In this document: piece by piece, positions 10,746-21,641 of the stretch
How the letters are laid out: each line of letters opens with the position of its first letter
How positions within the stretch are numbered: position 1 is the stretch's first letter
Assembly (NCBI RefSeq): GCF_949987515.2
Contig: NC_082695.1
Coordinates: forward strand, 88,804,104-88,868,103
DNA from: Delphinus delphis
Lineage: Eukaryota > Chordata > Mammalia > Artiodactyla > Delphinidae
Direction of reading: 5' to 3'
DNA: 64,000 nucleotides
Notes under the pieces: generated by a model
The model's input: only the letters and a program-made list of their open reading frames with translations
Told to the model about the DNA's origin: nothing
The model's database searches: none
Made by a program: the position numbers and the translations under genes

Positions 10746-12256
10746 TAGTTATATATTTTATACATAGTAGTGTATATATGTCAATGCCAATCTCCCAATT
10801 TATCCCCCCTACCTTATCCCCTGGTAACCATAAGTTTGTTTTCTACCTTTGTGACTCTATTTATGTTTTGTAAATAAGTTCATTGGTACAGTTTTTTAGA
10901 TTCCACATAGAAGCAATATCATATGATATTTGTCTTTCTCTGACTTACTTCACTCAGTATGACAATCTCTAGGTCCATCCATGTTGCTGGAAATGGCATT
11001 ATTTCATTCTTTTTTATGGCTGAGTAATACTCCATTGTATATGTGTACCACGTCTTCTTTATCCACTCCTCTGCTGATGAACATTTAAGTTGCTTCCATG
11101 TCTTGGCTATTGTAAATAATGCTGCAGTGTAAATTGGGGTGCATGTATCTTTTCAAATTATGGTTTTCTCAAGATATATGCCCAGGAGTGGGTTGCTGTG
11201 TCATATGGTAGTTCTATATTTAGTTTTTTAAGGAGCCTCCATACTGTTCTCTATAATGGTTTACATTCCCACCAACATTGTGGGAGGGTTCCCTTTTCTC
11301 CACACCCTCACCAGCATTTATTGTTTGTAGATTTTTTTGATGATGCCCATTCTGACTGGTGTGAGGTGATACCTCATTGTAGTTTTGATTTGCATTTCTC
11401 TAATGATTAGTGATGTTGAGCACTTTTCATGTGCTTTTTGGCCACCTGTATGTCTTTTTTGTCTACTTAGATCTTCCACGCATTTTTTGATTGGGTTGTT
11501 TGTTTATTTGTTTTTTGATATTGAGCTGCATGAGCTGTTTATGTACTTTGGAGATTAATCCCTTGTTGGTCACTTCATTTGCAAATATTTTCTCCCATTC
11601 TGAGGGTTGTCTCTTCTTTTTATTTATGGTTTCCTCTGCTGTGCAAAAGCTTTTAAGTTTCATTAGGTCCCATTTGTTTATTTTTGTTTTTATTTTCATT
11701 ACTCTAGGAGATGGATCAAAAAAGATATTGCTGCAATTTATGTCAGAGAGTGTTCTGCCTATGTTTTCCTCTAAGAGTTTTATAGTATACGGCCTTACAT
11801 TTAGGTCTTTAATCCATTTTGAGTTTATTTATGTGTACGGTGTTAGGGAGTGTTCTAATTTCATTCTTTTACACGTAGCTGTCCAGTTTTCCCAGCACCA
11901 CTTATTGAAGAGACTGTCTTTTCTCCATTGTATATTCTTGCCTCCTTTGTCATAGATTAGGTGACCATAGGTGCATGCGTTTATCTCTGGACTTTCTATC
12001 CTGTTCCATTGATCTATATTTCTGTTTTAGTGCCAGTACCATACTCTCTTGATTACTGTAGCTTTGTAGTATAGTCTGAAGTTTGGGAGCCTGATTCCTC
12101 CAGCTCCGTTTTGCTTTCTCAGGATTGCTTTGGCTATTCGGGGTCTTTTGTGTTACCATGCAAATTGTAAACATGTTTTTTTCTAATTCTGTGAAAATGC
12201 CATTGGTAATTTGATAGGTATTGCATTGAATCTGTAGATTGCTTTGGGTAGTATGG

Positions 12257-12715
12257 TCATTTTGACAATATTGATTCTTCCAATCCAAGAACATGATATA
12301 TCTCTCTGAATCTGTTTGTGTCCTCTTTGATTTCTTTCATCAGCATCTTATAGTTTTCTGAGTACAGGTCTTTTGCCTCCTTAGGTAGGTTTATTCCTAG
12401 GTATTTTATTCTTTTCGATGCAATGGTAAATGGGATTGTTTCTTTAATTTCTCTTTCTGATCTTTCGTTGTTAGTGTATAGAAATGCAACAGATTTCTGT
12501 GTATTAATTTTGTATCCTGGAACTTTCCCAAGTTCATTGAAGAGCTCTAGTAGTTTTCTGGTGGCATCTTCAGAACTTTCTATGTATAGTATCATGTCAT
12601 CTGTAAGCAGTGACAGTTTTACTTCTTCTTTTCCAGTTTGGATTCCTTTTATTTGTTTTTCTTCTCTGATTGCCTTGGCTAGGACTTCCAAAACTATGTT
12701 GAATAAGAGTGGCAA
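12257..12715 (-). pseudogene. L1 ORF2 reverse transcriptase fragment (copy D)
   Basis: Open segment of 152 codons within L1 copy D. It reads through the RT palm ([20 protein letters not shown] at its start) and the active-site region, where L1 ORF2p has F/YADD; here it is LTDD, so both aspartates persist but the two preceding residues are changed. It is part of a truncated and frameshifted ORF2, not a gene of its own. Confidence 0.85.
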
Positions 12716-13444
12716 GAGTGGAAATTCTTGTCTTGTTCCTGATTTTAGAGGAAATGCTTTCAGTTTTTCACCATTAAGATAGATGTTAGTTGAGGGTTTG
12801 TTGTATATGGGCTTTATTATCTGAGGTAGGTTCCCTCTATGCCCACTTTCTGGAGAGTTTTTATCATAAGTGGGTGTTGAATTTTGTCAAAAGCTTTTCT
12901 GCATTTATTGAGATGACCATATGGTTTTTATTCTTCAGTTTGCTAACGTAGTGTATTACATTGATTGATTTGCATATATTGAAGAATCCTTGCATCCCTG
13001 GGATAAATCCCACTTGGTCATGGTGTATGATTCTTTTAATGTGTTGTTGGATTCTGTTGGCTAGTATTTTGTTGAGGATTTTTGTGTCTATGTTCATCAT
13101 AGATATTGGCCTGTAATTTTCTTTCTTTCTTTTTTTGTGTGGTATCTTTGCCTGGTTTTGGTATCAGGGTGATGGTGGCCTCATAGAATGAGCTTGGGAG
13201 TGTTCCTTCCTCTGCAATTTTTTGGAATGGTTTCAGAAGGATAGGTGTTAGCTCTTCTCTAAATGTTTGATAGAATTCACCTGTGAAGCCATCTGCTTCT
13301 GGACTTTTGTTTGTTGGTAGTTTTTAAATTACAGTTTCAATTTCATTACTTGTGATTGGTCTGTTCATATTTTCTATTTCTTCCTGGTTCAGTCTTGGAA
13401 GGTTGTACCTTTCTAAGAATTTTTCTATTTCTCTACTTCCTCTT

Positions 13445-13566
13445 AAAAGGAGTTTGTTCACACAGGGCCACTTCATTTTACTACCTTGACTCCTAAAATG
13501 GTCAGACCTTTATTCTGGCTTTTGAAAGCACTAAATCAAACAAAACATGAACTGACAGCATTAAAA

Positions 13567-13621
<55 letters not shown>

Positions 13622-15083
13622 AATTATGGAGCTTTTCTGAGCTTCTAAGAGAAACTCATTACAATCTCTAAGAGAAGCCCGTGAGGATCCCCTCAAGGGT
13701 GAGGGGCCTTCAGGGTTGTCTCAGATAACTCTCAGGTAGGGTGGAGACAGAAAACAGTAATGAAGACATAAACGAGGTGAAGGATCCAGAGAGGAGAGCT
13801 CAGAGCAAGAAACTTTCTCAGAGTAATAAAAGCAGGGCTTGTGGAAAGGGGCCAAAAGGAAATCAAGGAATACTGTGCGGGAACTGAGGTCTTGGATGTA
13901 CTGATGGGAAAGGGGCTTGATGGGCTGGGCAGGAACTTCCTGCACACGGAGTCCCAAGGACACCAGGTTGGTTATATTTTCCTAAGCTGTTCTCACTTAG
14001 AGTCAAAAGCAGGTGGGCTGGGCCCCAAGCTGTAAAAGAGCCCACTTCTCTGTGTTTGACCCAAATCTTAGCCTTCAGGTTTCTGAAGAACAACACAAGA
14101 TGACGTCACACCTCTCCAGGCATTTTACTAAAAGGGCATTGATTGGGGAAGAGAGGAGCCCTCAGCAGTGGAATAGGGATCTTTGGGTGGATTCTGATGA
14201 GTATGAGAAGCTTGAACCTCCAAGTTCCTCTGCACCTCCCTCACTGCTAGAGTCCAGTGTCCTTCTGCCATCCGAGGAGACCAACCTCCCCTTGTGAAGA
14301 TTTTGTAATGTTCTCAGCGAGGCAGTTAGCTTTCAAGAGAACGCCATTCTCAAGACCCACCCACCACAGTCAGATCCCTGTGCATGGGGGATGCATACCA
14401 AGTCTGGCCCGGGGAGAGAGGTGTGCAAAAGGCTTGTTCTAGTTGTTATCAACGGATATCTGAGCATAACGTTTGAAAATGGATTTTATTGATATTATAC
14501 GCGGAGGAAAACAATGTTGGGTTGAACAGAATCTATTGATATGGGGTACTTAGCAGATATTCTGGACTCAGCGTTAGCCTCAGCAGCTGGGAGTTGTTCT
14601 CACAATTTTCTTAGTTGGTTGACTGACAGCCAGAGTAATTGGTGGCCACGTTAAATGGATTTGAGATCCATAACTTTCTTGATTTAATGTATACAAAGGA
14701 ATCTCCTGGCTTAAGGAGTTAAAAAATAATGGAATGGGTATGTCAAGTAAGACCCACTTATACATTTCCTCCCTAGGTTCTGGTAAGAAGGCACTGAGAC
14801 ACTCTTACCAAAGCATGGAGAAATATATTAATTAAGAGAACACTAATATAATCCACTTCTACTTGATAATGGGATGCTGCTGCACATGCACAATTTGATG
14901 CCTCTCTTGCCTCAGCCTGAGGATGGTCCTGGGGTGGGTGTCTCTTATCCAGAATCAGAGCCAAGCCTCATTATTGCTTTCTCCTTGGGTAGCAGGAACT
15001 CTGGAGAAGGTGCTCATTTTAGATGCGGTCATAGGGTGGTGAGAGAAAAATTAGACTGTTCTGTGATACAGGAAGGCTCCTCG
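13445..15083. other. Unique DNA with a (GT)n tract and a consensus CRE
   Basis: No transposon is recognised except the microsatellite. A perfect TGACGTCA occurs at 14,101-14,108. No supported exon. Confidence 0.45.
13569..13618. repeat. (GT)25 microsatellite
   Basis: Uninterrupted GT dinucleotides over 50 bp. Confidence 0.98.
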
Positions 15084-15148
15084 TGCAGCAACTAAGATCC
15101 AACACATCCAAAAATAAATAAATAAAAATAAATTAATTTAAAAAAAAG
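15084..15148 (+). mobile_element. CHR SINE 3' fragment
   Basis: Only the end of the element is present: GTGCAGCAACTAAGATCCAA, then (AAATA)n. It abuts the left end of the L1 nest. Confidence 0.7.
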
Positions 15149-15526
15149 AACAGACATTCACTGTTGATTCAAAATTTAATGACCAACATGCACTTAAGAA
15201 TGTGTATTCTGCTGCTGTTGAGTGGAGTTTTCTGTATATGTCTGTTAGGTTTAATTGGTTTTTAACGTTGTTCAAGTCCTCTGTTTCCTTATTGATCTCC
15301 TGTTTAGATGTTCTATCCATTATTGAAAGTAGAGAATTGAAATCTGCAACTGTTCTGGTAGAACCGTCTCTCTTCCCCTCCAATTCTGTCAATATTTGCT
15401 TCATATGTTTTGAGACTCCACCTTTTTAGTGCATATATAATTATAACTGTTATATCTTTTTAAAAAATTACTGAAGTATAGTTGATTTACAATGTGTTAG
15501 TTTCTGCTGTACAGCAAAGTGACTCA

Positions 15527-15563
<37 letters not shown>

Positions 15564-16560
15564 TCATATATTTCTGTATATATATATATATTTTCATATC
15601 TTTTCCATTATGGTTTATCACAGGATATTAAATATAGTTCCCTGTGCTATACAGTAAGACCTTGCTGTTTATCCATCCTATATATAATAGTTTGTATTTG
15701 CTAATCCCAAACTCCCAATCCTTCCATCCCCCCTACCCTTGGAAACCACCAGGCTGTTCTCTATGTCTGTGACTCTGTTTCTGTTTCATAGCTATGTTCA
15801 TTTGCGTCGTATTTTAGATTCCACGTGTAAATGATATCATATGGTATTTTTCTTTCTTTCTGACTTACATCACTAAGTATGATAATCTCTAGGTCCATCC
15901 ATGTTGCTGCAAATGGCATTATTTCATTCTTTTTTAAAAACATCTTTATTAGAGTATAATTGCTTTATAATAGTGTGTTAGTTTCTGCTGTATAACAAAG
16001 TGAATCAGCTATACGTATACATATATCCCCATATCCCCTCCCTCTTGCATCTCCCTGCCCCCGCCTCCCTATCCCACCCCTCTAGGTGGTCACAAAGCAC
16101 CGAGCTGATCTGCCTGTGCTATGCGGCTGCTTCCCATTAGCTATCTATTTTACGTTTGGTAGTGTATATATGTTCATGCCACTCTCTCCCTTCGTCCCAG
16201 CTTACCCTTCCCCCTCCCCATGTCCTCAAGTCCGTTCTCTACATCTGCATCTTTATTCCTGTCCTGCCACTAGGTTCTCCAGAACCATTTATTTATTTAT
16301 TTAGATTCCATATATATGTGTTAGTGTATGGTATTTGTTTTACTCTTTCTGACTTATTTCACTCTGTATGACAGTCTCTAGGTCCATCCACCTCACTACA
16401 AATAACTCAGTTTCATTTCTTTTTATGGTTGAGTAATACCCCATTGTATATATGTGCCACATCTTCTTTATCCATCCATCTATCGATGGACACTTAGGTT
16501 GATTCCATGTCCTGGCTATTGTAAATAGAGCTGCAATGAATATTGTGGTACATGACCTTT

Positions 16561-16935
16561 GTTTCTTTATAATTTTTAAAAACTTATTTATTTGTTTGTT
16601 TATTTATTTATTTGGCTGCATTGGGTCTTTGTTGCTGCTCATGGGCTTTCTCTAATTGCGGCGAGCGTGGGCTACTCTTCGTTGCGGTGTGCAGGCTTCT
16701 CATTGCAGTGGCTTCTCTTGTTGAGGAGCATGGGCTCTAGGTGCGTGGGCTTCAGTAGTTGTGGCACACAGGCTCAGGAGTCGTGGCTTGTGGGCTCTAG
16801 AGCACAGGCTCAGTAGTTGTGGCACACGGGCTTAGTTACTCCGCGGCATATGGGATCTTCCCAGACAAGGGCTCGAACCTGTGTCCCCTGCATTGGCAGC
16901 CGGATTCTTAACCACTGTGCCACCAGGGAAGTCCC
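16561..16935 (-). mobile_element. CHR SINE, long form, in L1 copy C
   Basis: Reverse SINE between CATGACYTTT-like repeats (16,551-16,560 and 16,936-16,945). Confidence 0.9.
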
Positions 16936-17619
16936 CATGACTCTTTTTGAATTATGGTTTTCTCCAGGTATATGCCCAGTAGTGGGATTGCTGGGTTGTA
17001 TGGTAGTTCTATTTTTAGTTTTCTAAGGAACCTCCATACTGTTCTCTATAGTGGCTGTATCAATTTACATTCCCACCAACAGTGCATGAGGGTTCCCTTT
17101 TCTCCACACCCTCTGCAGCATTTGTTGTTTGTAGATTTTTTTATGATGGCCATTCTGACCAGTGTGAGGTGATACCCCATTGTGGTTTTGATCTGCATTT
17201 CTCTAATGATTAGTGATGTTGAGCATCCTTTAATGTGTTTGTTGGCAATCTGTATATCTTCTTTGGAGAAATGTCTATTTAGGTCTCCTGCCCATTTTTG
17301 GATTGGTTTTTTTTTTTTTTGATATTGATGTGCATGAGCTGCTTGTATATTTTGGAGATTAATCCTTTGTCAGTTGCTTCATTTGCAAATATTTTCTCCC
17401 ATTCTGAGCGTTGTCTTTTCGTCTTAAGGTTTCTTTTGCTGTGCAAAAGCTTTTAAGTTTCATTAGGTCCCATTTGTTTATTTTTGTTTTTATTTCCCTT
17501 TCTCTAGGAAGTGGGTCGAAAAGGATCTTGCTGTGATTTATGTCATAGAGTGTTCTGCCTATGGTTTCCTCTAAGAGTTTTATAGTGTCTGACCTTACAT
17601 TTAGGTCTTTAATCCATTT

Positions 17620-20600
17620 TCAGTTTATTTTTGTGTATCGTGTTAGGGAGTGTTCTAATTTCATTCTTTTACATGTAGCTGTCCAGTCTTTCCAGCACCA
17701 CTTATTGAAGAGGCTGTCTTTTCTCCATTGTATATTCTTATCTCCTTTATCAAAGATAAGGTGACCATATGTATGTGGATTTATCTCTGTGCTTTCTATC
17801 CTATTCCATTGATCTGTATTTCTGTTTTTGTGCCAGTACCATACTGTCTTGATTACTGTAGCTTTGTAGTATAGTCTGAAGTCCCAGAGCCTGATTCCTC
17901 CAGCCCCATTTTTCTTTCTCAAGATTGCTTTGGTTATTCGGGGGCTTTGGTGTTTCCATCCAAATTGTGAAATTTTTTGTTTTAGTTCTGTGAAAAATGC
18001 CATTGGTAGTTTGATAGGGATTGCATTGAATCTGTATATTGCTTTGGATAGTACAGTCATTTTCACAATGTTGATTCTCCCAATCCAACAACATGGTATA
18101 TCTCTCCATCTGTTTGTATTATCTTTAGTTTCTTTCATCAGTGTCTTATAGTTTTCTGCATACTGTTTTTTTGTCTCTTTAGGTAGGTTTATTCCTAGGT
18201 ATTTTATTCTTTTTGTTGCAATGGTAAATGGGAGTGTTTCCTTAATTTCTCTTTCAGATTTTTCCTCGTTAGTGTATAGGATTGCAAGAGATTGCTGTGC
18301 ATTAATTTTGTATCCTGCTACTTTACCAAATTCATTGATTAGCTCTAGTAGTTTTCTGGTAGCATCTTTAGGATTCTCTATGTATACTATCAAGTCATCT
18401 GCAAACAGTGACAGTTTTACTTCTTCTTTTCTGATTTGGATTCCCTTTATTTCTTTTTATTCTCTGATTGCTGTGGCTAAAACTTCCATAACTATGTTGA
18501 ATAATAGAGGTGAGAGTGGGCAACCTTGTCTTCTTCCTGATCTTAGTGGAAATGGTTTCAGTTTTTCACCATCGAGAATGATGTTGGCTGTGGGTTTGTA
18601 ATATATGGCCTTAATTATGTTGAGGTAAGTTCCCTCTGTGCCTACTTTATGGAGGGGTTTTGTCATAAATGGATGTTGAATTTTGTCAAAAGCTTTTCCT
18701 GCATCTATTGAGATGATCATATGGTGTTTCTCCTTCTGTTTGTTAATATGGTTTATCACATTGATTGATTTGCATATATTGAAGAATCCTTGCATTCCTG
18801 GGATAAACCCCACCGATCATGGTGTATGATCCTTTTAATGTTCTGTTGGATTCTGTTTGCTAGTATTTTGTTGAGGATTTTTGCATCTATGTTCATCAGT
18901 GATATTGGCCTGTAGTTTTCTTTTTTTGTGACATCTTTGTCTGGTTTTGGTATCCGGGTGATGGTGGCCTTGAAGAATGAGTTTGGGAATGTTCCTCCTC
19001 CTGCTATATTTTGGAAGAGTTTGAGAAGGATAGGTGTTACCTCTTCTCTAAATGTTTGATAGAATTCACCTGTGAAGCCATCTGGTCCTGGGCTTTTGTT
19101 TGTTGGAAGATTTTTAATCACAGTTTCAATTTCAGTGCTTGTGATTGGTTTGTTTATATTTTCTATTTCTTCCTGGTTCAGTTTGGGAAGGCTGTGCTTT
19201 TCTAAGAATTTGTCCTTTTCTTCCAGGTTGACTATTTTATTGGCATATTGTTGCTTGTAGTAATCTCTCATTTTCCTTTGTATTTCTGCAGTGTCAGTTG
19301 TTACTTCTCCTTTTTTCATTTCTAATTATATTGATTTGAGCCTTTTCCCTTTTTTCTTTATGAGTCTGGCTAATGGTTTATCAATATTGTTTATCTTCTC
19401 AAAGAACCAGCTTTTAGTTTTATTGATCTTTGCTGTTGTTTCCTTCATTTCTTTTTCATTTGTTTCTGATCTGATTTTTATGATCTCTTTCCTTCTGCTA
19501 ACTTTGGTGTTTTTGTGTTCTCCTTTCTCTAATTTCTTTCTTATTTGAGATTTTTCTTGTTTCCTGAGTTAGGATTGTATTGCTATAAACTTTCCTCTTA
19601 GAACTGCTTTTGCTGCATCCCATAGGTTTTGGGTCATTGTGTTTTTATTGTCATTTCTTTCTAGGTATTTTTTGATTTCCTCTTTGATTTCTTCAATGAT
19701 CTCTTGGTTATTTAGTAGTATATCGTTTAGCCTCCATGTATCTGTATTTTTTATAGTTTTTTTTCCCTGTAATTGATATCTAGTCTTATAGCGTTGTGGT
19801 TGGAAAAGATACTTGACACAATTTCAGTTTTCTTAAATTTACCAAGGCTTGATTTGTGACCCAAGATATGATCTATCCTAAAGAATTTTCCATGAGCACT
19901 TGAGAAGAAATTATATTCTGTTGTTTTTGGATGGAATGTCCTATAAATATCAATGAAGTCCATCTTGTTTAATGTGTCACTTAAAGCTTGTGTTTCCTTA
20001 TTTATTTCATTTTGGATGATCTGTCCATTGGTGAAAGTGGGGTGTTAAAGTCCCCTACTATTATTGTGTTACTGTCGATTTCCCCTTTTATGGCTGTTAG
20101 CATTTGCCTTATGTATTGAGGTGCTCCTCTGTTGGGTGCATAAATATTTACAACTGTTATATCTTCTTTTTTGTGTGTGTGGTACACGGGCCTCTCACTG
20201 TTGTGGCCTCTCCCACTGTGGACCACAGGCTCTGGACACGCAGGCTCAGTGGTCATGGCTCACGGGCCCAGCCACTCCGCGGCATGTGGGATCTTCCCGG
20301 ACCGGGACACGAACCTGTTTCGCCTGCATCGGCAGGCGGACTCTCAACCACTGAGCCACCAGGGAAGCCCCGCTATCTTCTTCTTGGATTGGTCCCTTGA
20401 TCATTATGTAGTGTCCTTGTTTGTCTCTTGTAATAGTCTTTATTTTAAAGCCCATTTTGTCTGATATGAGAATTGCTACTCCAGCTTTCTTTTGATTTCC
20501 ATTTGCATGGAATATCTTTTTCCATTCCTCACTTTCAGTCTGTATGTGTCCCTAGGTCTGAAGCAGGTCTCTTGTAGACAGCATATATATGGATCTTGTT

Positions 20601-20694
20601 TTTGTATCCATTCAGCCAGTCTGTGTCTTTTGGCTGGAGCATTTAATCCATTTACATTTAAGGTAATTATCAATATGTATGTTCCTATTACCAT
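17620..20694 (-). pseudogene. L1 ORF2 (copy C), broken
   Basis: The start at 20,694 gives the endonuclease N-terminus (ITLNVNGLNAPAKRHRLAEW, QKQDPYICCLQET). The endonuclease continues in fragments and is split by a SINE at 20,168-20,373. The RT fingers and palm follow (18,756-19,319 with [20 protein letters not shown]; 18,457-18,813 with [18 protein letters not shown] in the next segment). The C-terminal part degrades below 17,620. Several frame changes are needed to read it, so it is inactive. Confidence 0.88.
20168..20373 (-). mobile_element. CHR SINE, about 200-bp subtype, in L1 copy C
   Basis: Reverse SINE with GGTACACGGGCCTCTCACTG, flanked by TATCTTCT (20,160-20,167 and 20,374-20,381). 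The target is in the endonuclease region of ORF2. Confidence 0.92.
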
Positions 20695-20990
20695 TTTTTA
20701 AATTGTTTTGGGTTTGTTATTGTAGGTCTTTTCCTTCTCTTGTCTTTCCTGCCTAGAGAAGTTCCTTTAGCGTTTGTTGTAAATCTGGTTTGGTGGTGCT
20801 GAATTCTCTTAGCTTTTGCTTGTCTGTAAAGGTTTTAATTTCTCTGTCAAATCTGAATAAGATCCTTGCTGGGTAGAGTAATCTTGGTTGTAGGTTTTTC
20901 CCTTTCATCACTTTAAATATGTCTTGCCACACCCTTCTGCTTGCAGAGTTTCTGCTGAAAGATCAGCTGTTAACCTTATGGGGATTCCTT

Positions 20991-21641
20991 TTATGTTATT
21001 TGTTGCTTTTCCCTTGTTGCTTTTAATATTTTTTCTTTGTATTTAATTTTTGATAGTTTGATTAGCCTGTATCTTGGCATGCTTCTCCTTGGATTTATCC
21101 TGTATGGGACTCTCTGTGCTTCCTGGACTTGATTGACTATTTCCTTTCCCATAGTAGGGAAGTTTTCAACTATAATCTCTTCAAATATTTTCTCAGTCCC
21201 TTTCTTTTTCTCTTCTTCTTCTGGGACGCCTATAATTCGAATGTTGGTGTGTTTAATGTTGTCCCAGAGGTCTCTGAGACTATACTCAATTCTTTTCATT
21301 CTTTTTTCTTTATTCTGCTCTGTGGTAGTTATTTCCACTATTTTGTCTTCCAGGTCACTTATCTGTTCTTCTGCCTCAGTTATTCTGGTATTGATTCCTT
21401 CTAAAGAATTTGTAATTTCATTTATTGTGTTGTTCATCATTGTTTGTTTGCTCTTTAGTTCTTCTAGGTCCCTGTTAAGCATTTCTTGTATTTTCTCCAT
21501 TCTATTTCCAAGATTTTGGATCACCTTTACTGTCATTACTCTGAATTCTATTTCAGGTAGACTGCCTATTTCCTCTTCATTTGTTTGGTCTGGTGGGTTT
21601 TTACCTGCTCTTTCATCTGCTGTGTTTCTCTGTCTTCTCAT
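20991..21641 (-). pseudogene. L1 ORF1 (copy C), truncated by a stop
   Basis: The minus-strand frame starts at a Met in the MRRQRNTADE context and runs 217 codons, against about 340 for intact L1 ORF1p. It shows the long coiled-coil segment (LNRDLEELKSKQTMMNNTIN and heptad-like INTRITEAEEQISDLEDKI) and the start of the RRM-like domain with IRIIGVPEEEE. The C-terminal part continues in other frames to about 20,720. ORF1p is the RNA-binding trimer of the L1 particle; this copy cannot make the complete protein. The open frame extends upstream to 21,731 into 5' UTR. Confidence 0.88.

Larger units (their letters stand above)
10205..13434 (-). mobile_element. 5'-truncated L1 (copy D) with 10-bp target-site duplication
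   Basis: A T15 tract at the left marks the poly(A) end of a minus-strand L1. The body covers the 3' UTR and ORF2 back into the reverse transcriptase region. ACTTCCTCTT is repeated exactly at 10,195-10,204 and 13,435-13,444. The reverse transcriptase catalytic motif reads LTDD instead of FADD (12,596-12,607), and the frame is broken, so it is inactive. A SINE interrupts it at about 10,398-10,745. Confidence 0.93.
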
